Source of the DNA: Aphis gossypii | Taxonomy: Eukaryota; Arthropoda; Insecta; Hemiptera; Aphididae | Direction of reading: 5' to 3' | NCBI RefSeq assembly: GCF_020184175.1 | Contig: NC_065530.1 | Coordinates: 39,843,260 to 39,907,259 of the forward strand | DNA: 64,000 nucleotides | Shown: positions 14,301-26,529 of the stretch, piece after piece | How positions within the stretch are numbered: position 1 is the stretch's first letter | Layout: each line of letters starts with the position of its first letter | Program-made: the position numbers and the translations under genes | The notes under the pieces: generated by a model | What the model was told of the DNA's origin: nothing | Databases searched by the model: none | What the model saw: the letters and a program-made list of their open reading frames with translations, nothing else

Positions 14301-15057
14301 AACATCATCTATGATAACTTGAAAAAGCCATCTAAATAAAATAAAGGTTATGAAATATTTTAAGTAACTGTTTAAGGCATTTTGTATTGGTATAATCCTA
14401 TACGTGTATTTATGTAATCATAAATTCTAAACGAGACAAAAGTTCCAAAATTTGTAGGTAGATCCAATTAAATTTTAATAGCAAAAGTTCAAAAATCTCT
14501 CTTGAAGTTGAACATTTTACAGTAAAATGTTTGTTTAGATACAAAAATAAAATAAAAATGCATATTCTTGTAAAACAATATATCCATCACTCCGCTAACT
14601 GTTTAAATTCTAAGATAAAACCCTACTATTTATTTGTTTTTTACAGGTCCTCTTACAATGTTATTTAACAACAAACTTGCTGTGATTTTGGGAAAACTCT
14701 CGTACTCCGTTTTTTTGGTAAATCTCACTGTGATGATGATGTCACAAAGTTCACAAAGATTGCCCGTTTACCTTTCGGCAAAATCAGTGGTAAGTTGAAA
14801 TTTTTGTGTCTGTACCGTCAAATTTATTAAAATTTCAATTTAATCCGTATGTCTTGTGTTTAACAATGGATCTTAAAACTATATGTAGTTTTATAATATC
14901 CTATTTTAATACTGATTTCTGACTATATGGTATGAAAATTATTCGTTTTCAGATTGATGCTTGGATATATGATACAGTAAAGAGTTATATGATGGGCTTG
15001 GTGTTATACTTGGTTGTTGAAGTTCCGTTTGCTAAATTAGTTAAACCATGGATTTAA
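5397..15057 (+). CDS. Nose-resistant-to-fluoxetine (NRF-6)-like membrane acyltransferase, 5' exon missing
   Basis: Eleven exons: 5397-5617, 7729-7946, 9178-9275, 9357-9550, 11656-11825, 12094-12262, 12469-12662, 13536-13677, 13768-13957, 14647-14789, 14953-15057. All introns are GT-AG and phases agree, giving 613 full codons then TAA. The first two exons encode an extracellular NRF domain (AESWDRYP, GQYCLSEIKL, NLGICIPNSCSASDL, conserved cysteines). The rest is a hydrophobic acyltransferase-3 domain with a candidate catalytic histidine in LLGHRLFYLLG, then NLVDPFFFMSG, CKNYWWTNLLF and a final LYLVVEVPFAKL. The family (PF01757) transfers acyl groups across membranes; nematode NRF-6 acts in gut lipid/drug uptake. 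The substrate here is unknown. Exon lengths match the paralogue at 29021-39761 except for the fourth exon (98 versus 92), the one-base deletion in the paralogue, and the last. A signal-peptide exon must lie upstream of the window or be lost. No frameshift was seen in view. Confidence 0.9.
6609..7106. mobile_element. Foldback MITE in intron of the first acyltransferase gene
   Basis: Two arms of about 180-205 bases, 6609-6789 and 6902-7106, are reverse complements with some mismatches. The left arm has TGCATTCCTAAACGGCTGG and the right has its diverged complement. The short core carries CCATGGCAACAAAC. A second, more damaged member lies at 47893-48425. Non-coding, probably moved by a transposase in trans; superfamily not assigned. 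Confidence 0.8.
8122..8145. repeat. TA dinucleotide microsatellite
   Basis: An uninterrupted run of TA repeats lies in an intron of the first acyltransferase gene. No other function is suggested. Confidence 0.9.
10280..10450. mobile_element. Short MITE-like insertion flanked by 12-bp direct repeats
   Basis: The 171-bp segment lies between two identical copies of ACATCTATCATA (10268-10279 and 10451-10462). Its ends are G-rich and C-rich, and weakly inverted: ACTAGGGGGAGGG on the left, TTCCCCCATAAAAA and AGTTACGCCC on the right. The perfect flanking repeat suggests an insertion with target duplication, although 12 bases is long for a hAT element. Confidence 0.5.
10640..10790. other. Locally GC-rich patch in an intron
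   Basis: This stretch (CGCCGTTTCGGCGGCGCACG and following) stands out from the AT-rich intron around it. It holds the end of a 74-codon frame but has no recognisable protein. It may be a transposon end or a promoter-like CpG patch; I cannot tell which. Confidence 0.35.
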
Positions 15058-18000
15058 CAAGGATAAACAATATTATCGTTTTATTCTGTTTAAATAAATT
15101 AGTTATTAGTAGGTAAGTTCAAAGACGTTTGAAAGTTCGAATATTTGAAATATTTAAAATATTATATTTTATAAAATGAACTTATTACAGTACATTATCT
15201 AAATTATATTGCACATTTAATTAAAATACATAATAATTTTTAATTTCTACATTTTTATAGATTTAGAAGAGATGGAATAATTACAATCGCAGTTACAAAT
15301 GGAGCACTAATTCAAAATCTTATCATAAGCACTGAGTGTTTGTAGAAAAAATATACATTTAATTTATAACAACTGCAGACAAGTTTATTAAAAAAAACTG
15401 CATAGGTATTTACAACATTTTTAAGTTGGTCAATCAATTATTTGTATAATTTGTATAGTTTGTATAATTTAATTTATTTTAATATATTTAATTTTTCTAT
15501 AGTTGATTTGTGTGTTTGCTTAAACAAACTATACATAGTTAGTATAATACAAATTTATCATATTGTATATTATGATATATATATTATATACTATGTATAA
15601 TGTATACATTCACTGCATACAACATCACACTCTGTGTGAATTTTGCATCATGTAATAGACTTGAAACCAAAATTATATCATTGTATGGGTATATTGTACC
15701 TATATGTACGTATAACAGTAATATGTTAGTGAGCACTGTAAAGTCTCGTATAACACATCGTCATTTATACTCATACCTATAAAAAATTGTTTTTGCTTAT
15801 ACATCAGTCAAATTTTAATTTATATTTTTTAGTTTTAAATTTTCGTTATAATGAAGGTTATGTTTAGTGAAAAGGAAACTAATTTATTAATTATTATTTT
15901 TAATCAAGCTTACTTTAAAGTTGATAGACCTAATAGTCTATAAAATTGATAATTTGAGAAGGAAAATGTGCGTAATGAAACAATGACCAACACGGCTTAT
16001 CTTTTTTAATAAAACATCTTTTTTCTAACGGAAACTAATTCAAATTATCTTAATAAAATACCTTTTTCAAACAAGATTACAGAAACCAATTCGGTACCAA
16101 CCGTTAAAAAGGTATTTTTTTTCTGTCCTTATGGGATATTTATTTTTTGCACTTTAGTTTTTCGTTTGGGCCATATTTTGCGTTTATGGGTTAAGTACAG
16201 TCATTTTCTCCACATCATTTTTAAATTTCTAAATTTTTACTTTTATTTTTTGTTAATGTATTTGTAAGACAGTTTATTTTGTTATTCATTCATCTAGCAG
16301 TTTAATACGTTGTTAAAAAATATTAATTTTGTTGTTTTAGTGACGATTTATTTTTAAAAGTTTCATTAGAATTATTTTTTTGACATAATAGCGTAGACTT
16401 GTTTTTAAAGCTTTGATTAATAAGTTTAGTGAGGAAATATTTTTTCAACTTTTGAAGAATATTCTACATGATTAATGAATCAATGATTTTTCTCGATTTA
16501 TAAAAGATATAAAATTTACACTTTCTACGTGGCTATAATCTGTTTGATCACTTTTAAATAATAAATCTATGTATCGAAGATAAACACAATTTTAACCTTT
16601 TTAGTGTCATGACTTTCTAAAATGGTACTTATAAAATATGGTCAATCATTTAAAAAAAATGGGAAAATGTTTAATTTTAACTCCTCTAAAGTATAAACTA
16701 CATCCAATAATCTGTTATCTTAATCTACCCTTGATGCTTAAAATAGATGCATTTTATCATTTACTTATCGTACATGTAGAATATAGACAAAAAACATACA
16801 CACATCATTGTAAAATGAATATAATGGTCTCTCAGCTCAGAATCTAAAAAGAGTGAACGATCAAAAAATTGGTTCAAATTTATTAAATTAAATACGAGTC
16901 GATCGGTGATTATTAACATTATTATCGCAAACTTGTAGATTAAGACTACTGTAATTCTTAAGAATGTTATGATTATTCATACCGAGCACTTTAACCAGTT
17001 TAAGCTCACACTTGCGATTGTTCGAGAATATTCACGAGAAGTTTAACGGAATTTTGAAGGCCCCGATACCATCGAGAAATAATATTTACTAGCGAGGCCG
17101 AATACTTAATTATTACGTAAGTTTAAGAGCTATAAAAATATATATTTATTTTCTTTGTTGGTTTGTAATTGTAAAACCATTACAAAATGAAAAATGAACA
17201 AAATAGATAAAATAGACAAAATTAACACTCCAAACACTTGGTAAGCAAGTACCTACATATCAAAACATTTTTGAGAAGAAATAGTTATTAACCGGTGAAT
17301 ATTATACTCACACCTCAAAAACAAGAAGTAATGTGTTTGACGAATGTATCAGTATTGAATTATTTAAATTTTAATTAACTTTCAATGCAAAAGAGCTATA
17401 TTAACTTTTATGGCAGTTTATTTATTTTAATTTATCCCAATAATCACTTTAATCACAAGTCGAAATTCAAGACTGCCTTATTTAGACTTGTGGCGTTCTT
17501 GCACTGAATAAAAACTCATTATAGTGTGATAATATGTTGAGTACAAAACAGCAATATTTAGAGTTGTGGCAGTATTGCATTATATAACACTTACCAAAAG
17601 CGTATTTTATAATTACATTTTGATATTTTTAGACATATTTTCTGAACAGAACAATGGATTGTTTAAAATGAAAAGTTTAAATGTTTAAATTAACGATTAA
17701 AATACATTTTTGGCACTGAACATTGTAATAATTGATAGATTGTAGCGTAAATCAAAGAATACAATAAATAGTAATTTTAATAAATTTAGTAAAAACATAG
17801 TCCGTACTCCGTAGAATATATTTTAAAAGCTGTGTAAACATTTATCAAATTTCTTAAAAGTTAAAATATATTGAGTTTTAGACTACCTTAATATTGTTAT
17901 GCAGTTATACTTATAAAATTATTTAAGCGAAACGGAAATCGGCTCAAACAAATCAAATAAATAAAGTCGATTGAACTTAAAATTAGTAGGTATCACAGAT

Positions 18001-18204
18001 TAATATAGATGTGCTCATACAAATCATTCTTTGTAGAATTGTAATTATTGACAAAATTATGTATACGTGCTATTATAAAATAGCAATAGAAAGAATTGAC
18101 ACCTGAAAGCTACTTACGTAACCGAATTCATATTTCCGCCTTACAATTTGTATTGTTTTATGACTTGGAGACCGCAATTGTGATAATGTATATTATATTT
18201 AGTA
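15058..18204. other. Intergenic region without a recognised gene
   Basis: AT-rich DNA downstream of the first acyltransferase gene. The few short frames are not supported by family resemblance or by splice-compatible neighbours. From about 17990 the sequence begins to resemble 28490-28730, marking the upstream edge of the tandem-duplicated unit that carries exon 1. Confidence 0.6.
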
Positions 18205-18212
18205 CCTATACT

Positions 18213-18384
18213 CAGTGGCGTATTTAGGATTTTGTCCAAGAGGGGGGATATACGTTGGAAAAAATAATTTCCTCGACGGTGGGGGGGAAGGTACACTTAC
18301 CAACATTATTAAACTTACGAGTAAAAAAAAAGACTAAGGGGGGGATCTATCCCCCATATCACCCTCGCCGTAAATACGTCACTG
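18213..18384. mobile_element. hAT-type MITE with 8-bp target-site duplication
   Basis: The 172-bp insertion begins CAGTGGCGTATTTAGG and ends with CCGTAAATACGTCACTG, an imperfect terminal inverted repeat. It is flanked on both sides by CCTATACT (18205-18212 and 18385-18392). The paralogous upstream region at 28731-28738 has one CCTATACT with no insertion. This empty site shows that the element inserted after the two gene copies separated. Non-coding and dependent on a hAT transposase elsewhere. Confidence 0.9.
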
Positions 18385-19630
18385 CCTATACTCATATCGA
18401 GCATTTCAATCCTGTGAGTGGTGTTATTCATAGGCCACTTTTTATGTTACACTCTCAATAAAGATAAAAGTTTGAAAAACGTGCACGATGGCACATAATC
18501 ATAATATTGTGTGTATACCTAATAATATGAAATAGATTTTTTTTTCCGAGATCGTCGTCGCGTCGAGTGTTTTGTTTTTCCGTACAAACAAATAAAAGTC
18601 TTCGACGAATACTGATTAATGATAATAATATATTGGTATTAAAATTATTATACGCGAGTAAACAATATTGTACAGTAATATCATGTCACGGCTGTCGATG
18701 CCGACGATCGCTTTCTTGGCGTTGGCATTGCAGATCGTTCTGCTACGGTCGGCCGACGGTACGTCGAGAACCGACGTCGACGATCATGTCATGCAGCGCG
18801 ACACCCGGATACCGGATCTTTGGGTATCCGATCTGTTTTACCGGGCGTTGGCCAACTTCATGTTGCGACAAGCGGCTGGCACAAAATGCCGTCGTCAAAC
18901 CGCCGTGTATGGGATGGATTTGGGCAATCACACCAGTTTGGCCGTCAGAAGTGAGTGTATTGTACTCGTGTTATGTTAAATTATTATATATATATATACT
19001 TCACCCAGACGATTATAGCGTTTGCGTTATTGATTTTTATCGTATTATGTATATACTCTAGGAGTCAGTGATGGCGTATTTACAGGGACAGATGAAGACA
19101 TAAATCTGCTTTCGAGCCCCATTTTTTTTCCACACGTGATATTACATTATAGTACGATTATATTAGATTATAAAAGGTGTTAATAAAACTTACAATGTGA
19201 AATGCACGCGTCTTATGTGAACACGCTACTTTGGTCGAGGTAAAAAAATAGAAATAAAAAATAGGAAGGGTTGTTTAAGTGGGTAAACCTCTGCTTCACA
19301 GTAGGTATCGAGTAGATCTCAGAGACTCAAGCACAGAGTAGGTCACTAAAATTAGGGTGTACAATTTGAATGTAATAATAAGCGAGGAAAATTTTGTGTT
19401 GAATTTTTGAACATTAGATATAAATACTTAACATTTTATAAATTTTTAATTACAAAATTGCTTTCAAATTTGCATGATCTTGACATAATATTATTTCGTA
19501 AAAAGTTGAACTTAAAAACGTATTTTGTACACATTATTCAATTAAAATAAATAAAAATACGATTTTATCATTTGTATATTTTAGTTAACTATATTATGTT
19601 AACGATTACAGTTATACCTTAACGGACCAT

Positions 19631-19671
19631 CTATACTATTCACTGGTTTTAACAACCAGTGAATAGTATAG
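19631..19671. repeat. Perfect 18-bp inverted repeat at a pseudogene breakpoint
   Basis: CTATACTATTCACTGGTT at 19631-19648 is followed by five bases and its exact reverse complement at 19654-19671. The left arm is exon 6 sequence; the right arm starts where exon 6 homology stops. This is the signature of a fold-back template switch during the deletion that removed the rest of exon 6 and exon 7. Confidence 0.85.
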
Positions 19672-20639
19672 ATTAATCGGTATAATTGATACCGATTGAT
19701 ATCATTAATGCAATTTGTTGTTTACTGACTTTATATCTCTTAAATATAACTTTTAAAATTAATTTATATTAATTGCTATTTCAGTGCTTATATATAAGTT
19801 GGCACTTGTCAAGTGATATGCAGTTTTTTATAATCAGAGTAATTATTGTCGTTTACATTTTAATAAAATCCTCAAAAAAAGGAAACGCATTGCTTGGCAT
19901 TATAATTTGTTTGTCAATATTTTCGTGCCGTTCATAGTCACACTTTAGACAGAACGAGATGGAATAGATACAATTTCAACAGAGTACGTTAAGTATTTAA
20001 ATAATTTAATAAATATTTCGACGCACGCGTATAGTGCTTTCGAAAAACTGAGATTGGTAGTTGAACCTATATTCGATTATTGTTATTAATATAATTATCA
20101 TTATTATTGTACCTAGACGGCATGTAACATTATAGCTCTCATAGTACGTGGCCGGTAGCGGGTATTTGGATAACCATGAGCTATTTCACGTCTGGATATG
20201 GTGAGTAAATTAAGTGTCATAAGTCACAGCATAATTAATTTGAATATTTTATTTAAATATTAATTATTCAAATTATAGACACTATCAACGCTTTAATAAT
20301 ACATCGAAATTTCATTTTTCCACAGGTATACTTAATAATGTATTTAACAATAGAATTTTTACGATTATGGGTAAACTATCGTACACTGTTTCATTGGTGA
20401 ACATGACTGTTTTACTATTATCTCAGAGTTCACAAAGGTTACCCATTCATCTTGCATCAAAATATTTGGTAAAACACTATAATATTATACAGTCACTTAT
20501 AACATATAATACCTATGTGATGTGCATTATAAAAAAAATTAAATATACTTATTCTAATTTTCACTTCTCTCGTTGAATACTGTTGAAGAACAAACACCTA
20601 TTACATTTTAGTTATGTATGTGTCGTGGTTATATAATCA

Positions 20640-21591
20640 AATCAGGCATTTTACTAAATTCTTAAGCATAGGTTAGGGTAGGTTGGATTATTACTCATAA
20701 TAGTCAAAGAATTATTTAATTTGTATGCAATTTCACTATCCACCTAGACATTTAGTCAAATTCCTATTTCAAGTCAGTTAAATAATAAAACTTAAATATT
20801 TTTTATAATTTTAAACATTTAACTATAATTTATATTAATTATTTATTGCTATTTAATATTAAAAAAAAAAATGTTGTCACTTATTAATATGCAAAATACG
20901 TAGGTATATGAAATATGTTTAATTTCGTGTCCATCGGTACTATTGCTTTTAAACTTGAATCATAAATATGTATAGGTAATAACTAATAACTAATTAGATG
21001 TGACAGTACGAGTATAAAAAATGATTGAAAAGATTATGTTATAATTAAAAACTTTTGTTTATTTTTATTTATTTCTCATTGTTATAGGTTATTGTTAGGT
21101 GGGATTTGCTAGAACATTTAATATTTTTTTTTAAACATCACCTACTCATAACTCAATATAGGCAAAATTCTCTGGTACAACACGATTGCGAACAAATGGC
21201 GTTTATCAAAGAATTTGTTTTTTTAGCCGAAAAACGAACGATTGCAAACGTTTTTTTAGACTACGTAATAATACATACATACATAGATCTGGGTTCTGAA
21301 TAAAAATTAAAATAATACATAATAATACATTCAGAATAATAGTTTTTAAAAAATTTTCCTTGATGGGAATTTTCAGTTTTTCTTAAGTATAAAATGCGGC
21401 GTAATAGCAAAAAATCCTTATTTTATTACTATTTGATTATTTTTAAAATTATTATTTAAAAATTGGTTATTGACACCAAATCTGACAAAACCGCAAAATT
21501 AGTCAGGTAAAGTCAGGTAAAAACGTTCACAATTGTGTTACCGGAAAAGGTCCATTCGCAGTCGTTATTACCCCGGTGGAGAACGATTCCG
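20640..21591. other. Insert of unknown origin in the decayed copy
   Basis: At about 20640 similarity to the intron after exon 11 of the better gene copy ends, just before exon 12 would be expected. The following 950 bases are AT-rich, with a short tandem TCAGGTAAAG near 21500. I recognise no gene. It may be deleted-and-filled DNA or an old insertion. Confidence 0.45.
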
Positions 21592-22673
21592 CAAATTTTG
21601 CGGAATCGTGTTGATTTTAATAGCCACTGATATACATACACGACTCCGCAATTTTTATGCGTATATATACGATTCCGCATAGTTTTAAATGCAGCATTGC
21701 CATTCCGAGAACAAAATATAATATATTATTGTAAGGGCCGAGCCATACTTGAGTGATTTTGGCGAGCGGTAAGCATATTACGACGGTGGCACTCGGTAAC
21801 GCGCGTTAAAATGACGCGTGGTACTCGGGCGATACACGCACGTTTTCTCACAGCGCGTCAAAATCGCTCTAGCGTACCCGTATAATGAAATAACGAAAAT
21901 CTCGATAGAACGTATAAAACTGCCGTTATTTGAAAAATAAAGAAAATGACTCTTAGAGAAACAGAACGCATTGAAACTATTATTAGAGCATATGATAAGT
22001 ATAAATCTTGTAAATCCCAAGATCATTTATTATATTATTTATCATTAACTGACCATACTTATCAAGGTGAATCATTATAATTCATATTACATATACTGAT
22101 AATTGCAATATAATATATTGCAGCGGGTAAAACCTATAGCAACCTCAAGACAACTGATACAAGAATCACTCAACATATTTTAACTCAGTGGTCACGTTAC
22201 ATATATTTTTAAAATTATTATACTCATTATTATTTTTAACTTACATGTTAAAATTGTTATTTACATACATCATATTATATTTTATATATTATTATAATTT
22301 TTATTTGTATAACTTTTTTTGACTATATCGATAGCTTTAATTTATCTACTATATTATACACCCCGTATAATTGATAACTATAATATTTTTACATGTTTTA
22401 TAATAACAATTAACAAATGTTTTAAATTGTATAGTTGTTAATAGCTGATAATTTTTATAACTTTTTTTGACAATATTAATTGCTAAAAAAATTACAATTT
22501 ATAGTAACAAGAGTAATTAATTGTATATATGTATGGCAACGTTGCATTTTAAATCATGCGGAATCTTGTATATTATATACATACAATTTGCGGAGTCGTG
22601 TATGTACTATGTATATCAGTGGCTATTAAAATCAACACGATTCCGCTAAATTTGCGGAATCGTGTTAATCGTG
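21592..22673. mobile_element. Non-autonomous DNA transposon with long terminal inverted repeats
   Basis: About 130 bases at each end are inverted copies. Each arm carries about four versions of the word CGATTCCGC or CGACTCCGC. The outermost pair forms a small palindrome (ACGATTCCGCAAATTTTGCG on the left). Repeated subterminal words of this kind often serve as transposase binding sites. The interior has a GC-richer block at 21735-21870 and a 44-codon frame at 21945-22079 with no recognised family. No transposase was seen and no clear target duplication identified, so the superfamily is open. Confidence 0.75.
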
Positions 22674-23444
22674 TTATAGCCTATACCAAATTCTCATACG
22701 CAACCAAGTAGGTGCCTATGTTAATTTTTCAAGGTGAAACCAACAGAACTTTTATTTTTATTTAATAAGAATACATAGTACTCACTACTCAATATTCGTA
22801 CTATTATATTATAAGACTATAGGATACATAAATATATTCGTAATATCGTCTATGTCTATTATACAAAATTAGTGATTATTAATTAGTAATTACTTATATC
22901 TTATATATAAAAATGAATCGCAAAATTTGGTAAGCGCATAACTCAACAACGCCTGGACCGATTTCGCTCATTCTTTTTTTGTTTGGGTCGTAATTGTCAG
23001 GAGAAGGTTCTTACGGACGAAAAATTTGAGAAAGTTATCGGATTAGAGAAATATGACGAGGTGGTGATGAAATTACAGAGGCGCCATCTATCCAGCAAAT
23101 AGTCAACTAAATTATTTTTGGTAGTCAATGGCAACCATTTAAATAAAATAAATCATTTATTTAAAATGTTTTTAAAAATGCATGCAAATAGACATACAAA
23201 CCACGCAAATGTTCGCAAATGTTCGTTGAAGTCCAAGGATGGTTTTTACGGCTAGAAAAATTAGAATTATTGCTGGAAAAACCCTAAAAATAGCCCTTTT
23301 CTTTTTAAAATAGCCCTTCCTATAATATTTATAATATAATACTGATCGTATCCATGGCAACCAACAATCGTGTTTTGTGCAGAGTGTTTAGTTAGTTAGT
23401 GTTTGTTTAGTTCGTGATTAGTGAAAAAATAATTTATATTTGAT

Positions 23445-25024
23445 ATGCCTCCTATAAGACGAAGCAATTTAGGTAGAAGAACCAGAAATGCTACAAACCA
23501 AGCTAATTACCGATCTAATTCACAAACGCGTGAAGCGCGAGCAAGTTTGAATCGAGCTGCTTTTAGTTACGATGTGTCAATTGACTACAGTAACTACCAA
23601 TGTGTTGTTATTGGTTCTATGAACTCGGTTTGCTCACACTGTAAGGCATTAAAATACAAAAACGAAGCCAATGGATTGTGTTGCGCAAATGGTAAAGTGA
23701 AATTGATACCATTGGATCCACCACCAGAACCATTGTACTCATTGGTTTCAGGAATAGGAACAGATTCTATACACTTTTTGACAAATATCCAACAATATAA
23801 CAATTGCTTTCAAATGACTTCATTTGGGGCAACAAATGTAGTTCGGGAAAATTTTATGCCAACTTTCAAGGTATGTATTATAGCAGTTACTCATAATTAT
23901 TTTAGCGAACAAAATTTTCTGTCACCAAAGTTAAGATGTGTCACTAATCTTCAATTTCTTAATCATTACGAAATATATCACTTAGTCATCATATTATATG
24001 GTGTTTCAGTTTCAGTGACACTTTTATTATATTTTATATTTGATAGATATTAGTTAAAACTAAATATATACTTTTTAAGATCAAATATTATTTAAGTTTG
24101 ATCACCGACAATCCATTAATTTATACCACACCATAATATCTTTTTTTTTATTTACAGATACAAGGGCAAATATATCACAGAGCAGGTTCACTGTTACCAG
24201 TGTCAGATAGCGACAACAAATTCCTGCAAATTTATTTTATGGGCAATTCACCACAAGAAATTGATCTGCGTTGTGCACATAACAATTTAGTAAAGAGGTC
24301 TATTGTAGAACAATTACAAACTTTATTTCATCAGCACAATCAATTGATTATATTGTTTAAAACTGCCCTGGATCTGATGCCATCCGATAATCACAAAATT
24401 GTAATCAGAGCTGATAAAACACCTGCAGGTCAACATACAAGACGTTTTAATGCACCAACTATTGATGAAGTTGCTATCGTTGTAGTTGGAGAAAACTTGG
24501 AATCCCGTGATATTGTTTTACGTCGTCGGAATGATCAATTACAACGTATAAAGGAAACACACCGCTCATATGATGCACTGCAATATCCCATTATATTTTG
24601 GCAAGGTGAAGATGGCTACGATTTCTCAATAAAAATGATAAATCCCATTGCAGGTAACTAAAATATTAGTTTAGCTATGGCGATAATATCTCAGTCATTA
24701 TATTATGTATTTTAATTTTATATTTGAATGTTATTAAAACAAAATCTATTTACAGGTTCTGAAACCAACAAAAAAGTCAGTTCAATGAACTATTATTCAT
24801 ACCGCCTAATGATTCGGGAAAATGAAGATAATCACATATTGAAATGTCGGCGATTATATCACAAATATGTTGTTGACATGTATGTTAAAATTGAAACGGA
24901 AAGATTAACATTCATCAGGTTGAATCAAACCAAACTCCGATCTGAAGAGTATATTCACCTTCGAGATGCGATTAATACTGATGGAAATGCACAGAATGTC
25001 GGTCGGATGACTCGACATAGATAA
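23445..25024 (+). pseudogene. Helitron Rep N-terminal protein, truncated (left arm)
   Basis: Three exons join in frame: 23445-23870, 24158-24653 and 24756-25024, with GT-AG introns. The N-terminus is basic (MPPIRRSNLGRR). A cysteine cluster follows (CSHCKALKYKNE, GLCC). The last exon has the Helitron_like_N signature: YYSYRLMIRENEDNHIL, KYVVDMYVKIETERLTF, EEYIHLRDAI. In a full element this domain leads to the HUH nuclease and a Pif1-type helicase. Here the frame stops about nine codons after the last conserved stretch, where the antisense helicase fragment begins. The product would be about 396 residues without catalytic HUH motifs. Confidence 0.8.
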
Positions 25025-26529
25025 ACAAATCTGATGGTTTTCCAACACGGGAACAGGCAACATACAATTGACCATGTGAGAAACATGGGTTTTCTAGATC
25101 GTTTCAATTTCAACATACATGTCAACAACATTTCAATATGTGATTATCTTCATTTTCCCGAATCATTAGGCGGTATGAATAATAGTTCATTGAACTGACT
25201 TTTTTGTTGGTTTCAGAACCTGTAAATAGATTTTGTTTTAATAACATTCAAATATAAAATTAAAATACATAATATAATGACTGAGATATTATCGCCATAG
25301 CTAAACTAATATTTTAGTTACCTGCAATGGGATTTATCATTTTTATTGAGAAATCGTAGCCATCTTCACCTTGCCAAAATATAATGGGATATTGCAGTGC
25401 ATCATATGAGCGGTGTGTTTCCTTTATACGTTGTAATTGATCATTCCGACGACGTAAAACAATATCACGGGATTCCAAGTTTTCTCCAACTACAACGATA
25501 GCAACTTCATCAATAGTTGGTGCATTAAAACGTCTTGTATGTTGACCTGCAGGTGTTTTATCAGCTCTGATTACAATTTTGTGATTATCGGATGGCATCA
25601 GATCCAGGGCAGTTTTAAACAATATAATCAATTGATTGTGCTGATGAAATAAAGTTTGTAATTGTTCTACAATAGACCTCTTTACTAAATTGTTATGTGC
25701 ACAACGCAGATCAATTTCTTGTGGTGAATTGCCCATAAAATAAATTTGCAGGAATTTGTTGTCGCTATCTGACACTGGTAACAGTGAACCTGCTCTGTGA
25801 TATATTTGCCCTTGTATCTGTAAATAAAAAAAATATATTATGGTGTGGTATAAATTAATGGATTGTCGGTGATCAAACTTAAATAATATTTGATCTTAAA
25901 AAGTATATATTTAGTTTTAACTAATATCTATCAAATATAAAATATAATAAAAGTGTCACTGAAACTGAAACACCATATAATATGATGACTAAGTGATATA
26001 TTTCGTAATGATTAAGAAATTGAAGATTAGTGACACATCTTAACTTTGGTGACAGAAAATTTTGTTCGCTAAAATAATTATGAGTAACTGCTATAATACA
26101 TACCTTGAAAGTTGGCATAAAATTTTCCCGAACTACATTTGTTGCCCCAAATGAAGTCATTTGAAAGCAATTGTTATATTGTTGGATATTTGTCAAAAAG
26201 TGTATAGAATCTGTTCCTATTCCTGAAACCAATGAGTACAATGGTTCTGGTGGTGGATCCAATGGTATCAATTTCACTTTACCATTTGCGCAACACAATC
26301 CATTGGCTTCGTTTTTGTATTTTAATGCCTTACAGTGTGAGCAAACCGAGTTCATAGAACCAATAACAACACATTGGTAGTTACTGTAGTCAATTGACAC
26401 ATCGTAACTAAAAGCAGCTCGATTCAAACTTGCTCGCGCTTCACGCGTTTGTGAATTAGATCGGTAATTAGCTTGGTTTGTAGCATTTCTGGTTCTTCTA
26501 CCTAAATTGCTTCGTCTTATAGGAGGCAT
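25016..26529 (-). pseudogene. Helitron Rep N-terminal protein fused to helicase tail (right arm)
   Basis: Mirror copy of the left-arm gene. Exons on the minus strand are 26529-26104, 25817-25322 and from 25219 downward. The first two encode the same protein as the left arm. In the third, a 23-base deletion relative to the left arm shifts the frame and brings an early stop. Beyond it, about 25113-25016 encodes NPCFSHGQLYVACSRVGKPS, the typical C-terminal motif of Helitron Pif1 helicase. The element was thus internally deleted from Rep to the helicase tail before or during the inverted duplication. Confidence 0.8.

Noticed and set aside
18567..19061. 164-codon frame over exon 1 of the decayed acyltransferase copy (also 28905-29462 over the better copy)
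   Set aside because: It is an overlapping frame of exon 1. The frame starting at 18683 (29021) gives the signal peptide and the donor phase that matches exon 2, so this one is a shadow.
23594..23803. 69-codon antisense frame in the Helitron (and mirror 26171-26380)
   Set aside because: It lies fully inside the Rep exon on the opposite strand and has no support.
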